64,000 bases of DNA from Nitrososphaerota archaeon (GTDB lineage Archaea; Thermoproteota; EX4484-205; JAAOZP01). Below, one piece after another: positions 15,948 to 24,544 of this stretch. Each line of letters begins with the position of its first letter. Position 1 is the first letter of the stretch. The translations under genes were made by a program, and so were the position numbers. The notes under the pieces are model-generated. The model had not been told where the DNA came from. It made no database searches and was given only the letters and a program-made list of their open reading frames with translations. The stretch covers positions 62,001 to 126,000 of the forward strand of contig JAAOZP010000014.1 in NCBI GenBank assembly GCA_011605725.1, given 5' to 3'.

Positions 15948-16538
15948 GAGCGTTTCACGAAAGCATTCATATTGCTGTTCGTCATACTCGATTCTGTTGG
16001 AAACATTCCTGTTTTCCACGCTTTTCTAGAGTCCTTCTCAAGCGAGAGGAGGAGGAAGATAATAAGGGAGTCTGTCGTCGCCGCGACAGCAGTGCTAGTG
16101 TTCTTCGCCATGCTTGGAAACATAATGTTCAGCTTCCTCGGGATAAGGCTATATGACTTCTACGTTGCTTCAGGAATGGTTCTTGTAGCAATATCCTTAA
16201 AATACATACTTGTGGGTGAGGAGAGCGAGCTGAGAGGGGAAAAGGCTGAGGAGATCTCTGTCTTCCCCCTGGCTACGCCGCTTCTCGCAGGTCCGGGAAG
16301 TATTTCCACAGTCATAATAATATCTAACCCTCCATATAACATTCTGATTTGCATACTAGTAATACTGCTGAACGCGGTTTTAGCATACGTGATCCTTGTT
16401 AACGGTGAGAGGATTATGGCGAGCATAGGCAGAACTCCTTCGAAGCTTATTGCGAAAATATTCAACTTGATAATAGTGGCTTTCGGGATAGTTATGATTA
16501 GAAACGGTTTAGAAGGATTTCTACAGTTACCCGGGTAG
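15948..16538 (+). CDS. MarC-family integral membrane protein
   Basis: From GTG at 15948 the protein has about 196 residues, the usual MarC length, with six hydrophobic segments and the family strings DSVGNIPVF, PLATPLLAGPGS and IVMIRNGLEGF. Starting at the upstream ATG 15846 would overlap the RNase P gene by about 100 nt and add non-membrane residues unlike the family. Function of MarC proteins is not established. Confidence 0.85.
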   Translation, partial: ERFTKAFILLFVILDSVGNIPVFHAFLESFSSERRRKIIRESVVAATAVLVFFAMLGNIMFSFLGIRLYDFYVASGMVLVAISLKYILVGEESELRGEKAEEISVFPLATPLLAGPGSISTVIIISNPPYNILICILVILLNAVLAYVILVNGERIMASIGRTPSKLIAKIFNLIIVAFGIVMIRNGLEGFLQLPG

Positions 16539-16553
16539 CTTTAGAAGAAAAAG

Positions 16554-16562
16554 TTAATATAG
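16554..16562 (+). promoter_or_regulatory. TATA box of the leu operon
   Basis: TTAATATAG is the same nine bases found at the ilvB promoter. It predicts transcription from about 16581-16584, exactly at the leader Shine-Dalgarno AGGAGGTG. Confidence 0.6.
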
Positions 16563-16582
16563 TAGTGGAGCGGTCTCCGCTG

Positions 16583-16590
16583 AGGAGGTG
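16583..16590 (+). promoter_or_regulatory. Strong Shine-Dalgarno of the leu leader peptide
   Basis: AGGAGGTG matches the complement of the archaeal 16S 3' end almost perfectly and lies 4 nt before GTG 16595 and 10 nt before ATG 16601. GAGGTGT (16585-16591) can pair with ACACCTC (16653-16659) inside the leader frame, which would hide it. Confidence 0.65.
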
Positions 16591-16594
16591 TATA

Positions 16595-16675
16595 GTGCAC
16601 ATGGCCAGCAACGCCCAAAGGGGGCGAGACTACCTGCGTTGCAGAGACAGCGACACCTCTATCGGAGTCTGCTGA
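16595..16675 (+). CDS. Candidate leu-operon leader peptide (26 aa, A-x-R-G-R-D motif)
   Basis: GTG 16595 to TGA 16673-16675, preceded by a strong Shine-Dalgarno. Residues 7-12 are A-Q-R-G-R-D. The ilvB leader frame has A-P-R-G-R-D at exactly the same residues; of the three base differences in these six codons, two are silent third-position changes (GCC/GCT, CGA/CGG), which supports selection on the peptide. The C-terminal end contains T-S-I-G-V-C. A hairpin (16676-16691) follows the stop, and leuA begins 41 nt after it. Function as a leader peptide is inference; ATG 16601 in the same frame is an alternative start. Confidence 0.6.
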   Translation: MHMASNAQRGRDYLRCRDSDTSIGVC

Positions 16676-16691
16676 AAAACAATATTGTTTT
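16676..16691 (+). promoter_or_regulatory. Hairpin directly after the leu leader frame
   Basis: AAAACA-ATAT-TGTTTT is a perfect inverted repeat immediately after the leader stop codon. The ilvB leader has a comparable hairpin in the same place. It could act as an attenuator or stalling-sensitive element; its A/T-rich stem is weak on its own. Confidence 0.4.
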
Positions 16692-16716
16692 AAACCTGTT
16701 TTAGGAGGGTTTCGTA

Positions 16717-18252
16717 ATGGTTTGGAGAGGATATATTGCTGAGGCTGAAATACCTGGCAGGGTGATTCTTTTCGACACTACTTTAAGAGATGGTGAACAG
16801 ACTCCTGGAGTCGCGCTTACGCCCGAGGACAAGCTTAAGATAGCGAGACAGCTGGACTTGCTTGGAGTACCCGTATTGGAAGCAGGCTTTCCAGCAGCGT
16901 CGCGCGGCGAGGAGGAGGCTATTAAGCAGATAGCTAGAGAAGGGTTGAACGCGGAGGTCGCTGCCTTATCCAGATGCGTGAAGGAGGATGTTGAGAAGAC
17001 TGCTTCAACCGGTGCACGGAGAATACATCTTTTCATAGCAACCTCAGACATACATTTGAATAAGAAGCTGCAGATAAGCAGGGATGAAGCTGTATGCAGA
17101 GCGGTTGAATCCATAGACCTTGCTAAATCCTACGGTATGAAAATAGAGTTTTCAGCTGAGGATGCGACTCGGACGAGCATCGATTTCCTAGTGGAGTTTT
17201 ACAGGAGGGTTGAAGAGGCGGGAGCAAGCATAGTCGACATTCCTGATACTGTTGGTGTTGCAACACCCTTTGCTATGAGGGAGATTGTTAAGAGGGTTCG
17301 CAAAGCCCTGAGGATCCCGGTTGCAGTGCACTGTCACAACGACATGGGTCTAGCAGTTGCGAACACGCTTGCAGGCATTGAGGGCGGAGCCTCTGAGGCG
17401 CATGTAACAATTAATGGACTTGGGGAGAGAGCAGGCAACGCGAGCCTAGAGGAGGTGGCGGTTTCCCTGAAAGTATTGTATGGTGTTGAAACAGGCTTAA
17501 AGTTTAAAGAGATATACAACACTTGCAGGCTTGTCTCACTGATAACTGGCGTAGCAATACCTGTGAATAAGCCTATAGTTGGAGAAAACGCTTTCTCCCA
17601 TGAGAGCGGTATCCATACTCACGGCATACTGGCGTCTCCAGAGACTTACGAGCCTATAGACCCTGGGTTTGTTGGAGCTAGGAGAAAGCTGGTAGCTGGA
17701 AAGCACGCCGGTGTCCACGGGATTTCAGCGCAGCTTGAAGAAATGGGGTACAGGCTTAGTGAGGAGGAGTTGAAACAGGTTCTTAAAATAGTTAAGGATA
17801 TTGGCGACAAGGGTAAGAAGGTTACTGACGCGGAACTCGCCTCGATAGCTGAAAGCGTTATAGGGTACGGGGTCGGTGAGAAGGATCGCATCGAGCTTGA
17901 AGAGCTTCTGGTGGTCACTGGGTTAAACACGACGCCGACAGCAGCAATAAAGATAAGAAGGGGTGAACAGGCTTGGAGAGGAGCGGAGTTCGGAGTGGGG
18001 CCGATAGATGCTTCGATGAAGGCAGTCAGCAAGCTTCTTGGAGACCTGGTTAAGATTAAGCTTGAAAGCTTCAGGTTGGAGGCAATCACGGGAGGCACGG
18101 ATGCGCTTGCAGAAGTTACGGTCAGGGTTTCAGATGAAGAAGGGAGGAGTGTGACTGCGAAGGGATTCAGCGAGGACATTGTGCTAGCAGGGGTTTACGC
18201 GATATTAAACGGGGCTAACAGGCTTCTGCAGATTAAGAGGGCTGGTAGATGA
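16717..18252 (+). CDS. leuA: 2-isopropylmalate synthase (LeuA family)
   Basis: 511 aa. TIM-barrel HMGL-like domain with TTLRDGEQTPG at about residue 21, the HCHNDMGLA metal motif and the GLGERAGNA loop, followed by a C-terminal LeuA regulatory (allosteric) domain from about residue 390. It condenses 2-oxoisovalerate with acetyl-CoA to start leucine synthesis. A citramalate or homocitrate synthase could look similar, but the adjoining leuC and leuD support leucine. AGGAGGG lies 8 nt before the ATG. The end overlaps leuC by 4 nt. Confidence 0.88.
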   Translation: MVWRGYIAEAEIPGRVILFDTTLRDGEQTPGVALTPEDKLKIARQLDLLGVPVLEAGFPAASRGEEEAIKQIAREGLNAEVAALSRCVKEDVEKTASTGARRIHLFIATSDIHLNKKLQISRDEAVCRAVESIDLAKSYGMKIEFSAEDATRTSIDFLVEFYRRVEEAGASIVDIPDTVGVATPFAMREIVKRVRKALRIPVAVHCHNDMGLAVANTLAGIEGGASEAHVTINGLGERAGNASLEEVAVSLKVLYGVETGLKFKEIYNTCRLVSLITGVAIPVNKPIVGENAFSHESGIHTHGILASPETYEPIDPGFVGARRKLVAGKHAGVHGISAQLEEMGYRLSEEELKQVLKIVKDIGDKGKKVTDAELASIAESVIGYGVGEKDRIELEELLVVTGLNTTPTAAIKIRRGEQAWRGAEFGVGPIDASMKAVSKLLGDLVKIKLESFRLEAITGGTDALAEVTVRVSDEEGRSVTAKGFSEDIVLAGVYAILNGANRLLQIKRAGR

Positions 18253-19514
18253 CGGGTTTAACAGCAGTACAGAAGGTGCTTTCCAGGAAAACAGGCAGGC
18301 CTCGTGTGGAACCTGGTGAAATAGTTGAGGCTAAGGTGGATTTCCTAATGTTGCACGAGGTAACTGGGCCACTGGCTGTCGAAGAGTTTGAAAAAATCTC
18401 TGGAAAAGTCTGGGACCCAAGTAGGGTGATAGTGGTTTTCGACCATGATGTTCCGCCGAGCACGATAGACTTAGCCAACCAGATGAGAAGGATGAGAAGC
18501 TTCGTTAAGAAACACGGGGTAAACAATTTTTTCGAGATAGGCAGGGGAGGTATTGCTCATCAAGTTCTCTTCGAAGAAGGCTTCGACATGCCTGGCTTCC
18601 TGATAGTCGGCGCGGACAGTCATACTTGCACAGCTGGGGCGACTGGCGCAGTTGGAATAGGGGTCGGCTCTACTGATGCTGCTGTTGTCCTAGCAACCGG
18701 AGAGATATGGTTGAGGGTTCCTGAAACACTGTTGGTTGAGGTCAAAGGCAGGCTTAGGAAAGGCGTTTTCGCGAAGGATGTTGCTTTAAGTATCGTTGGG
18801 AGAATTGGCAGCAATGGAGCAACCTATAAGGCTCTGGAGTATTCAGGTGAAACAGTAAGCATGATGTCTCTTTCTGAACGCCTTACTCTTGCAAACCTCT
18901 CCGTGGAGACTGGCGCTAAAACCGGGATTGTTCAGACAGATTCTAAAAGCATTGAGTATGCTGAGAACTCTGGAAGACGCAGCGAGCTACTGGATGTTAG
19001 GAGCGACCCCGACGCGTGCCTGGAGAAAATCGAGATTGATGTTTCAAACTTGGAGCCTGTTGTAAGCCTGCCGCATAGCGTGGATAATGTTAAGCCCGTT
19101 GCAGAAGTTGAAGGCCTTGAGATAGACCAGGCTTTCCTAGGTTCCTGCACGAACGGGAGGCTGGACGATCTTCTCGTAGCCTTCAAGATACTTAAGGGGA
19201 GAAGGGTCGCGCCGAGCGTGAGGCTGGTGGTTAGCCCGGCTTCAGTCAAGGTGTATGCGGAGGCTTTGAGAGCAGGAGTCGTCGAGGAGATTGTGCGGGC
19301 AGGAGGAATAGTGACAAGCCCAACATGTGGTCCCTGCCTCGGAATGTCGAGGGGAGTTCTTGCTGAAGGAGAGGTTGCAGTTTCAAGCAGCAACAGGAAC
19401 TTTATAGGCAGAATGGGTGATAAGAGGAGTAAAGTGTTCCTCGCTTCCCCGGCGACAGTGGTTGCGTCAGCGGTAGAGGGAAGAATAGCTGATCCAAGGA
19501 GGTTTCTGCCTTGA
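18249..19514 (+). CDS. leuC: 3-isopropylmalate dehydratase large subunit
   Basis: 421 aa aconitase-family protein with the iron-sulfur ligands in GSCTNGR (about residue 297) and CGPCLGMS (about residue 359), and ADSHTCTAGA upstream. With LeuD it isomerises 2- to 3-isopropylmalate. It overlaps leuA and leuD by 4 nt each, so the three are one operon. Archaeal LeuC can double as homoaconitase or citraconate hydratase; the operon favours leucine. Confidence 0.92.
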   Translation: MTGLTAVQKVLSRKTGRPRVEPGEIVEAKVDFLMLHEVTGPLAVEEFEKISGKVWDPSRVIVVFDHDVPPSTIDLANQMRRMRSFVKKHGVNNFFEIGRGGIAHQVLFEEGFDMPGFLIVGADSHTCTAGATGAVGIGVGSTDAAVVLATGEIWLRVPETLLVEVKGRLRKGVFAKDVALSIVGRIGSNGATYKALEYSGETVSMMSLSERLTLANLSVETGAKTGIVQTDSKSIEYAENSGRRSELLDVRSDPDACLEKIEIDVSNLEPVVSLPHSVDNVKPVAEVEGLEIDQAFLGSCTNGRLDDLLVAFKILKGRRVAPSVRLVVSPASVKVYAEALRAGVVEEIVRAGGIVTSPTCGPCLGMSRGVLAEGEVAVSSSNRNFIGRMGDKRSKVFLASPATVVASAVEGRIADPRRFLP

Positions 19515-20008
19515 AGATACGCGGTAGGATTATTAGGCTTGGAGACAACGTGGATACTGACGTGATAATACCTGCAAGATACTTGGTGACTCACGATGCG
19601 GAGGTTCTTGCGAAACATGTTTTCGAAGACTATTATCCTGAATTCAGGGCAAAGGCTTCTGGTGGAGCGATAATAGTTGCCGGAGAGGACTTCGGGCTGG
19701 GGAGCTCAAGAGAGCATGCAGTAATAGCTTTGAAACACTCCGGTGTGAAAGCGATAGTAGCTAAGTCTTTTGCAAGAATCTTCTACAGGAATTCTATCAA
19801 CCTGGGTCTTCCCGCGCTCGTCTTAAGAAGTAATGAGGGTTTTGACAAGCTTAAGGATGGGGATGAGGCTGAGCTTGATGTCTCCAACGGGGTTTTGACG
19901 ATTATCAGAACCGGGGAGAAGTTTTCCTGCGATAAAATGCCTGAATTCATGATGAAAATAATAGAAGCAGGAGGCTTAATAAACTATTTTTTGAAGAAAC
20001 ACGGATGA
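19511..20008 (+). CDS. leuD: 3-isopropylmalate dehydratase small subunit
   Basis: 165 aa with the swivel-domain pattern: GDNVDTDVIIPARYL at the N-terminus, GEDFGLGSSREHAV in the middle and FARIFYRNSINLGLP. It is the partner of LeuC, coupled by a 4-nt overlap. It ends the operon; leuB is not in this window. Confidence 0.93.
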   Translation: MKIRGRIIRLGDNVDTDVIIPARYLVTHDAEVLAKHVFEDYYPEFRAKASGGAIIVAGEDFGLGSSREHAVIALKHSGVKAIVAKSFARIFYRNSINLGLPALVLRSNEGFDKLKDGDEAELDVSNGVLTIIRTGEKFSCDKMPEFMMKIIEAGGLINYFLKKHG

Positions 20009-20056
20009 AACCCGCTGGAAAACAGGGCCCGATAACTATTTATAAACCGGCTCAGC

Positions 20057-20917
20057 ATGAAACTATTACTGTTGCAGCGGAGAGAAGCAGTTAGAAGGGA
20101 GGCTGTTGGCAGTTATTCCTGCGAGCAGTGTGGGCGTCCACTGAGCCCTGAATACAAGTTCTGCCCAGCCTGCGGAACCCCGCGGAGAGGAGTCTCCTAC
20201 GTTAGGAGGGTTTCAACAGGCAACCCGGCTATAGACGAGATTCTGGAGGGTGGTTTCGAAGTGGGTAAAACATATCTGCTCGCCGGGGAGGCTGGAACCG
20301 GTAAGACGATTTTCAGCTTACAATACCTCTTACACGGGGCTAAGAATAATGAGCCCGGAATATATGTTACGATAGACGAGAGGCCGGAGATGCTTGTTAG
20401 AGACGTGAGGAACTTCGGCTGGGATCTTCAGCCGCTCATAGAGACAAAGAAGCTTGCGATACTCCCGGTTAGGAGATACTTCACCTCCAAGATGTGGGGG
20501 AGGGAAATGGACACTATAGTTAACAACATAATAGAGGAGCTTGACAGGAGGAGGAGGGAGATAGGGGCTAAGAGGCTTGTCATAGATCCTATAGCCCCGT
20601 TGGTAACTACTTATTCGAACGAGGTTGCATGGGTTAGAGAATACATCAGGAGCCTCATATTCTCTATTGAGGAGAAGCTCGGTGTAACCACGGTTATAAC
20701 GTCAGAAGTCCCTACTGGGGAGAACATGATGAGCAGGTATGGTGTTGAAGAGTTTCTGGCGAGCGGCGTAATATTACTATCCCTGTCTAGAGTTGGGAAC
20801 TCCATAATAAGGACGATGTTTATAAGGAAGATGCGCTGGACTGCTGTGAACCCAACGATCTACAGGTTTGAAATAGAAAGGGGTCGTGGAATAGTTCTTA
20901 AAGAACCGTTAAGCTAA
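20057..20917 (+). CDS. KaiC-like RecA-superfamily ATPase with N-terminal zinc ribbon
   Basis: 286 aa. A zinc ribbon (CEQCGRPL...CPACGTP, about residues 22-41) precedes a single KaiC/RadA-type domain with Walker A GEAGTGKTIF and Walker B LVIDPIAPL. Single-domain archaeal KaiC proteins act in signalling and motility control. A TATA box (TATTTATAAACC, about 20036-20047) lies close upstream, so the exact start is uncertain. It converges on the PRC-barrel gene with a 4-nt overlap; both proteins carry a similar zinc ribbon. Confidence 0.78.
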   Translation: MKLLLLQRREAVRREAVGSYSCEQCGRPLSPEYKFCPACGTPRRGVSYVRRVSTGNPAIDEILEGGFEVGKTYLLAGEAGTGKTIFSLQYLLHGAKNNEPGIYVTIDERPEMLVRDVRNFGWDLQPLIETKKLAILPVRRYFTSKMWGREMDTIVNNIIEELDRRRREIGAKRLVIDPIAPLVTTYSNEVAWVREYIRSLIFSIEEKLGVTTVITSEVPTGENMMSRYGVEEFLASGVILLSLSRVGNSIIRTMFIRKMRWTAVNPTIYRFEIERGRGIVLKEPLS

Positions 20918-21480
20918 GTCGGCAGCCTGGTTCCACATCTGAAGCAGAATTTGTAGCGCGCATTGTTTATTGCCCCACACTTTGGACAGGTTTTAGTGCC
21001 TGCACTACCAGCCGTCTCCTCGGAAGCAGGCCGCGACGCAACGGTGACGGTTTCAACATGCTCCGGTTCCGCCGCCTCATATTCAGCAGGCTCCTTGAAA
21101 GAGGGCTGGGCCTCAGGAGCCTCCGCTGCACTACTGCTTGGCGCAACCTGGACCTCAGGCTCCTTCGGCACGTACGTGGAGGGTTTTGCTGAAACCTGCT
21201 CCCTAACCTGGGTCTTCGGCTCTTCACGCGTTTCGACAGCCGGCTTCGCCGGCGCAGGGGGTGCAGCTGGAACAGTAACCTCTTTCTTCAATATCACTAT
21301 GTCTTCAGCAGCGTCAACCTCGCTCCAGATGAACTCCATCTCCCTATTGTCTCTCCCGACAACAACTATTCCAACTAGGTTCTCGCCTAAGACAAACCCT
21401 ATGTCTTTAACAGTGCCGACGTATCGGCCCCTCTTATCGTAAACCTGGAGGCCTATTATCTTGTCTTTTCTAATTAGCAA
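20914..21480 (-). CDS. PRC-barrel protein with disordered linker and C-terminal zinc ribbon
   Basis: 188 aa. Residues 1-70 form a PRC barrel (KIIGLQVYDKRGRYVGTVKDIGF). A long Pro/Ala/Glu linker (about 70-160) follows, then a zinc ribbon CPKCGAINNARYKFCFRCG. Such proteins are usually adaptors; the linker and ribbon suggest tethering. It is convergent with the KaiC-like gene. Confidence 0.72.
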   Translation of the reverse strand: MLIRKDKIIGLQVYDKRGRYVGTVKDIGFVLGENLVGIVVVGRDNREMEFIWSEVDAAEDIVILKKEVTVPAAPPAPAKPAVETREEPKTQVREQVSAKPSTYVPKEPEVQVAPSSSAAEAPEAQPSFKEPAEYEAAEPEHVETVTVASRPASEETAGSAGTKTCPKCGAINNARYKFCFRCGTRLPT

Positions 21481-21601
21481 CCCGTAGGGAAATTCTCCCG
21501 GGGTGACTTTTATTCTTTATCTTCATATTAGTACACAATGCTAACGGTTTAGATGCTGTGTCAAACAGGCAATGAAACAGTTTAAAGGCATTAGAGGGCC
21601 T

Positions 21602-23134
21602 CTAAGGGCATTTTTCAACCGTGGAGAAGGAGAAGCCCTTGACAAGCCTGCTTACAGCGTTTTCCAGAAGCATCCTAGCCTCCGTGTCTTTCTGAAGCAT
21701 CAGGCTAAGCTTTGAGAAACACTCTTTTAAAACGTTCTCCCTGTCTGCGAGCATCATTTTATCAGCCTCGGGAGAGCCTGCGCCTAAGGATACTCGCTTC
21801 GAAGCGACAGCACTCGCGTCAGCCTCTTTCAGTATTTTCATCAGTAGACCGCTAACGTCTCTGCCTAACACGTTCAGGGAAACACTTTTTAAATCCTCCT
21901 CGTTGAGACTATTCATCTTCCTGCCGGTTTTAACGCTGAGCTTAACAATCTCCCCCACCAACCTGTGGGCAAGCCTGAATGGAACCCTGGCTTCCTCAAC
22001 TATTCTTTCAGCAACATCCAAGGCAATAATGTTTGGCTCAGTTAAAGACCTTATTCTCTCACGGTTCTCCTTAAGATTCTCAAGAACAATTCTAACGATT
22101 CTAACTGCTTCCCTGCTTGTTTCAATAGCCTCGATCAACGGGGGCTTGGTTTCCTGAAGATCTCTAACATAGCCGCTGGGCACTGCCTTGCAAACCATCG
22201 AGAGCTGAGCTAGACTTGAGAAAACCCTTCCTGTTCTCGCACGGGTCAGCTCAAGTATGCAAGGATTCTTCTTATGTGGCATCGCGCTCGATGGGAAAGC
22301 CAGCTCGTCTGGAAGCGTGAAGAAACCGTATTCTGAGGAAAGCCAGATTATAAGGTCCTCCATAATCCTGCTCAGGTTAAGCATGAGAATGTTGAGGTTT
22401 GAAACAACCTCCAGCGCGAAGTCTCTTGACGAAACAGCGTCGAACGAGTTCTCCACAACACCGTCGAACCCTAGGAGCCTCGTAGTGAGACTCCTGTCTA
22501 TCTTAAGCGAGGAGCCGACTATAGCAACGCTCCCTAAAGGATTCTGGTTAACCCTTTTAAAGGATTCTGAGAGTCGGTTAAAGTCTCTCAGAAACACGTC
22601 GAAATACCCTAGGAAATAGTGTGAAAGAGGAGCAACCTGAGCCTGTTGCAGATGAGTGTAGAACGGGAAAACTACGTCAAGAGTCTCTCCAGCCTTCTTT
22701 AGAAGAGTTGCCTCAAGCTTAAGCAGCTCTCCCATAATGCTTAAGACTTCTCTCCTCGTCTTAAGCCTCACCGCCGTGACAACCTGATCATTCCTGGAGC
22801 GAGCCGTGTGAACAAGGCCTCCTACCTCCATCCCAGCCTGCTTAACTACATAAGACTCTATGAGTTCATGAACATCCTCGTACTTTTCAAGGTCGAGCTG
22901 ACTCAAACCTTCCTCTCTAAGCCTTTTAAGAGCCTCAAGAATCTGTTTAAGCTGCTCCTCAGTAATATAGCCCTGTTTCATAAGCATGAGGTCGTGCGCA
23001 ACCGTGCATTCAATATCCTCGTTAAATATCCAAGCGTCTTCCCTAATGCTGGACACGTATCTCGTGGCCTCTGAGGAAACCGGTCCAAGCCTGCTCCTAT
23101 ATATGCCTCCGGAAGCATCCTGCTCCATTGACAA
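21602..23134 (-). CDS. argH: Argininosuccinate lyase
   Basis: 510 aa fumarase/ArgH-superfamily protein with the signature SSAMPHKKNP near residue 285, VHTARSRNDQV near 105 and a helical core. It releases arginine and fumarate from argininosuccinate in the last arginine-synthesis step. argG is not adjacent. A small Arg-rich frame lies in the 280-nt region upstream. Confidence 0.93.
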   Translation of the reverse strand: MSMEQDASGGIYRSRLGPVSSEATRYVSSIREDAWIFNEDIECTVAHDLMLMKQGYITEEQLKQILEALKRLREEGLSQLDLEKYEDVHELIESYVVKQAGMEVGGLVHTARSRNDQVVTAVRLKTRREVLSIMGELLKLEATLLKKAGETLDVVFPFYTHLQQAQVAPLSHYFLGYFDVFLRDFNRLSESFKRVNQNPLGSVAIVGSSLKIDRSLTTRLLGFDGVVENSFDAVSSRDFALEVVSNLNILMLNLSRIMEDLIIWLSSEYGFFTLPDELAFPSSAMPHKKNPCILELTRARTGRVFSSLAQLSMVCKAVPSGYVRDLQETKPPLIEAIETSREAVRIVRIVLENLKENRERIRSLTEPNIIALDVAERIVEEARVPFRLAHRLVGEIVKLSVKTGRKMNSLNEEDLKSVSLNVLGRDVSGLLMKILKEADASAVASKRVSLGAGSPEADKMMLADRENVLKECFSKLSLMLQKDTEARMLLENAVSRLVKGFSFSTVEKCP

Positions 23135-23218
23135 CCCTAAGCCGGATGAACCTGCAGAAACATGCTAATAAGGGTTACATGAAAAACGGTTTGAAACATT
23201 CTGAAGGCTTAAAAGCGA

Positions 23219-23305
23219 TCAGCATTTTACGGGTTTCCCTAGAGACAAGTGGTGGCGAGCTAAGATTCTACAAGGGTTGAGACGCCTCCGGTAGTCCAGA
23301 AGCAT
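23219..23305 (-). CDS. Possible arginine-rich leader peptide upstream of argH
   Basis: ATG at 23305 to TGA at 23221-23219 encodes 28 residues with five arginines (Y-R-R-R-L, then C-R-I-L-A-R-H-H). GTGAT lies 5 nt before the ATG and a TATA-like CTTTTAAG (minus strand, near 23380) is further upstream. It ends 84 nt before argH. A second TATA-like GCTTTTAAGCC (about 23217-23207) could instead start an mRNA that lacks it. Speculative. The rest of 23135-23412 shows nothing else I can support. Confidence 0.3.
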   Translation of the reverse strand: MLLDYRRRLNPCRILARHHLSLGKPVKC

Positions 23306-23412
23306 GTGAATCACACTCCACGGAAAGCCTTTCCCCCGGTTTTCTACGCGCGCAAAAAGCAGCGGGCAAAACTTAAAAGGCTCAAAAACAAGTATTTCAA
23401 GAGGAACTCGTC

Positions 23413-24538
23413 ATGCTTATAGAGGAGAAGCTGGATCTCGGAAGACTCGTCACATTCGTGCCCAACAAGCATATTCCAATACATAATTGGTTTTTTCTAT
23501 AAAGAAGGGTTTTCCCGCGACTTCGTAGTTCTTGTGAGTAGACGGCTGGGGCTTGGCGAAGACTCGTGGATGCTGGACCCGTTCTGCGGCGTCGGAACAA
23601 CCCAGTTAACTGGAAAGGAGCTTGGGATAAATACTGTTGGCGTCGACGTGGCTGAGCTTCCTGTTTTCGTCTCCAGGGTTAAGACTGCCGACTATGATGT
23701 TGAGCAGCTCAGGAAGGTTTCTGAAAAAGTTTTCTCGGAAAAATTTAGAAGACCCAGCCTAGGTGGTTTAAGCAGGCTTGTTAGAAGAGCTTTTCCCAAG
23801 CATGTTTTAGAGGACATATTGTTCTTCAGAGAGATTGTTGAAAACATTGAGGATGAGACTGTGAGAAACTTCTTCAAACTCGGTTTAATAAGTGCTGCTA
23901 TGAAAGCATCCTACGTCGTGAAGGACGGCGGCCTCCTTAGAATAGTTAAGGAGAGGAACATCCCGCCTTTCAGAAAGTTTTACAAGAACAGGATTAAGAG
24001 GATGATTAAGGATGTTGAAGCCTCCAGAATGCTTAACCCTAAGGTGTCAACTTTTAAGGCTGACTCGAGAAACCTATGGTTCTTGGAGGATGAAACGTTC
24101 GACGCGGTCGTTACTTCACCACCCTACTTGAACAAGATAGAGTACACCAGGGTTTACAGGGTTGAAAACGAGCTTTTCTTCAAGGGTTCCGAGCCCATGC
24201 TACGCTCATACATAGGTGACGCCGTTAGGCTGACGGAGGATTCTGAAAACACCGGAAACACCCCGGCGATAGTTGAAGCCTATTTCCGAGACCTCCGCAG
24301 GGTTCTGTCCGAGCTTCACCGTGTTCTTAAAAAGAACGGGATGGGTGTTTTCGTCATAGCTCAAGGAGTCTTTCCGACGGGCGTTGTAGAAACAGAGAGA
24401 ATATTCGTTGAAATAGCTGGGGAAACCGGTTTTGAAACCGAGAGGCTCTGGCTAGTCAACAGGAGGGTTGCAACCAGAGACCGTGTCGTCAAGATTGGTT
24501 ATGCAGACGAGTATGTTGTTTTCACACGTAAACTCTGA
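23413..24538 (+). CDS. DNA methyltransferase (N4-cytosine/SPPY type), frameshifted in a T run
   Basis: The frame from ATG 23413 encodes a normal N-terminus but stops just after a run of six T (23491-23496). With five T it continues without a break (H-N-W-F-F-Y-K-E-G-F-S-R) into the frame that starts at 23534 and ends at 24538. The joined protein has a SAM motif LDPFCGVGTTQL and the catalytic TSPPYL, the order of amino-methyltransferases acting on cytosine N4. No restriction enzyme is next to it. An assembly indel is the simplest explanation. Confidence 0.7.
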
Positions 24539-24544
24539 AAAACT

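Noticed and set aside
16569-16673. An 11-bp pairing (16569-16579 with 16663-16673) enclosing the leu leader
   Set aside because: The 5' arm lies upstream of the predicted transcription start, so it would not be in the RNA; no matching pairing in the ilv leader.
16583-16716. leu leader as RNase P RNA, SRP RNA, 5S rRNA or a known riboswitch
   Set aside because: Too short and without the conserved core motifs of these RNAs; the coding signature of the leader frame is a better account.
20967-21227. A long Arg/Leu-rich minus frame inside the PRC-barrel gene
   Set aside because: Shadow of the Pro/Ala/Glu linker; composition follows the codons of the real gene.
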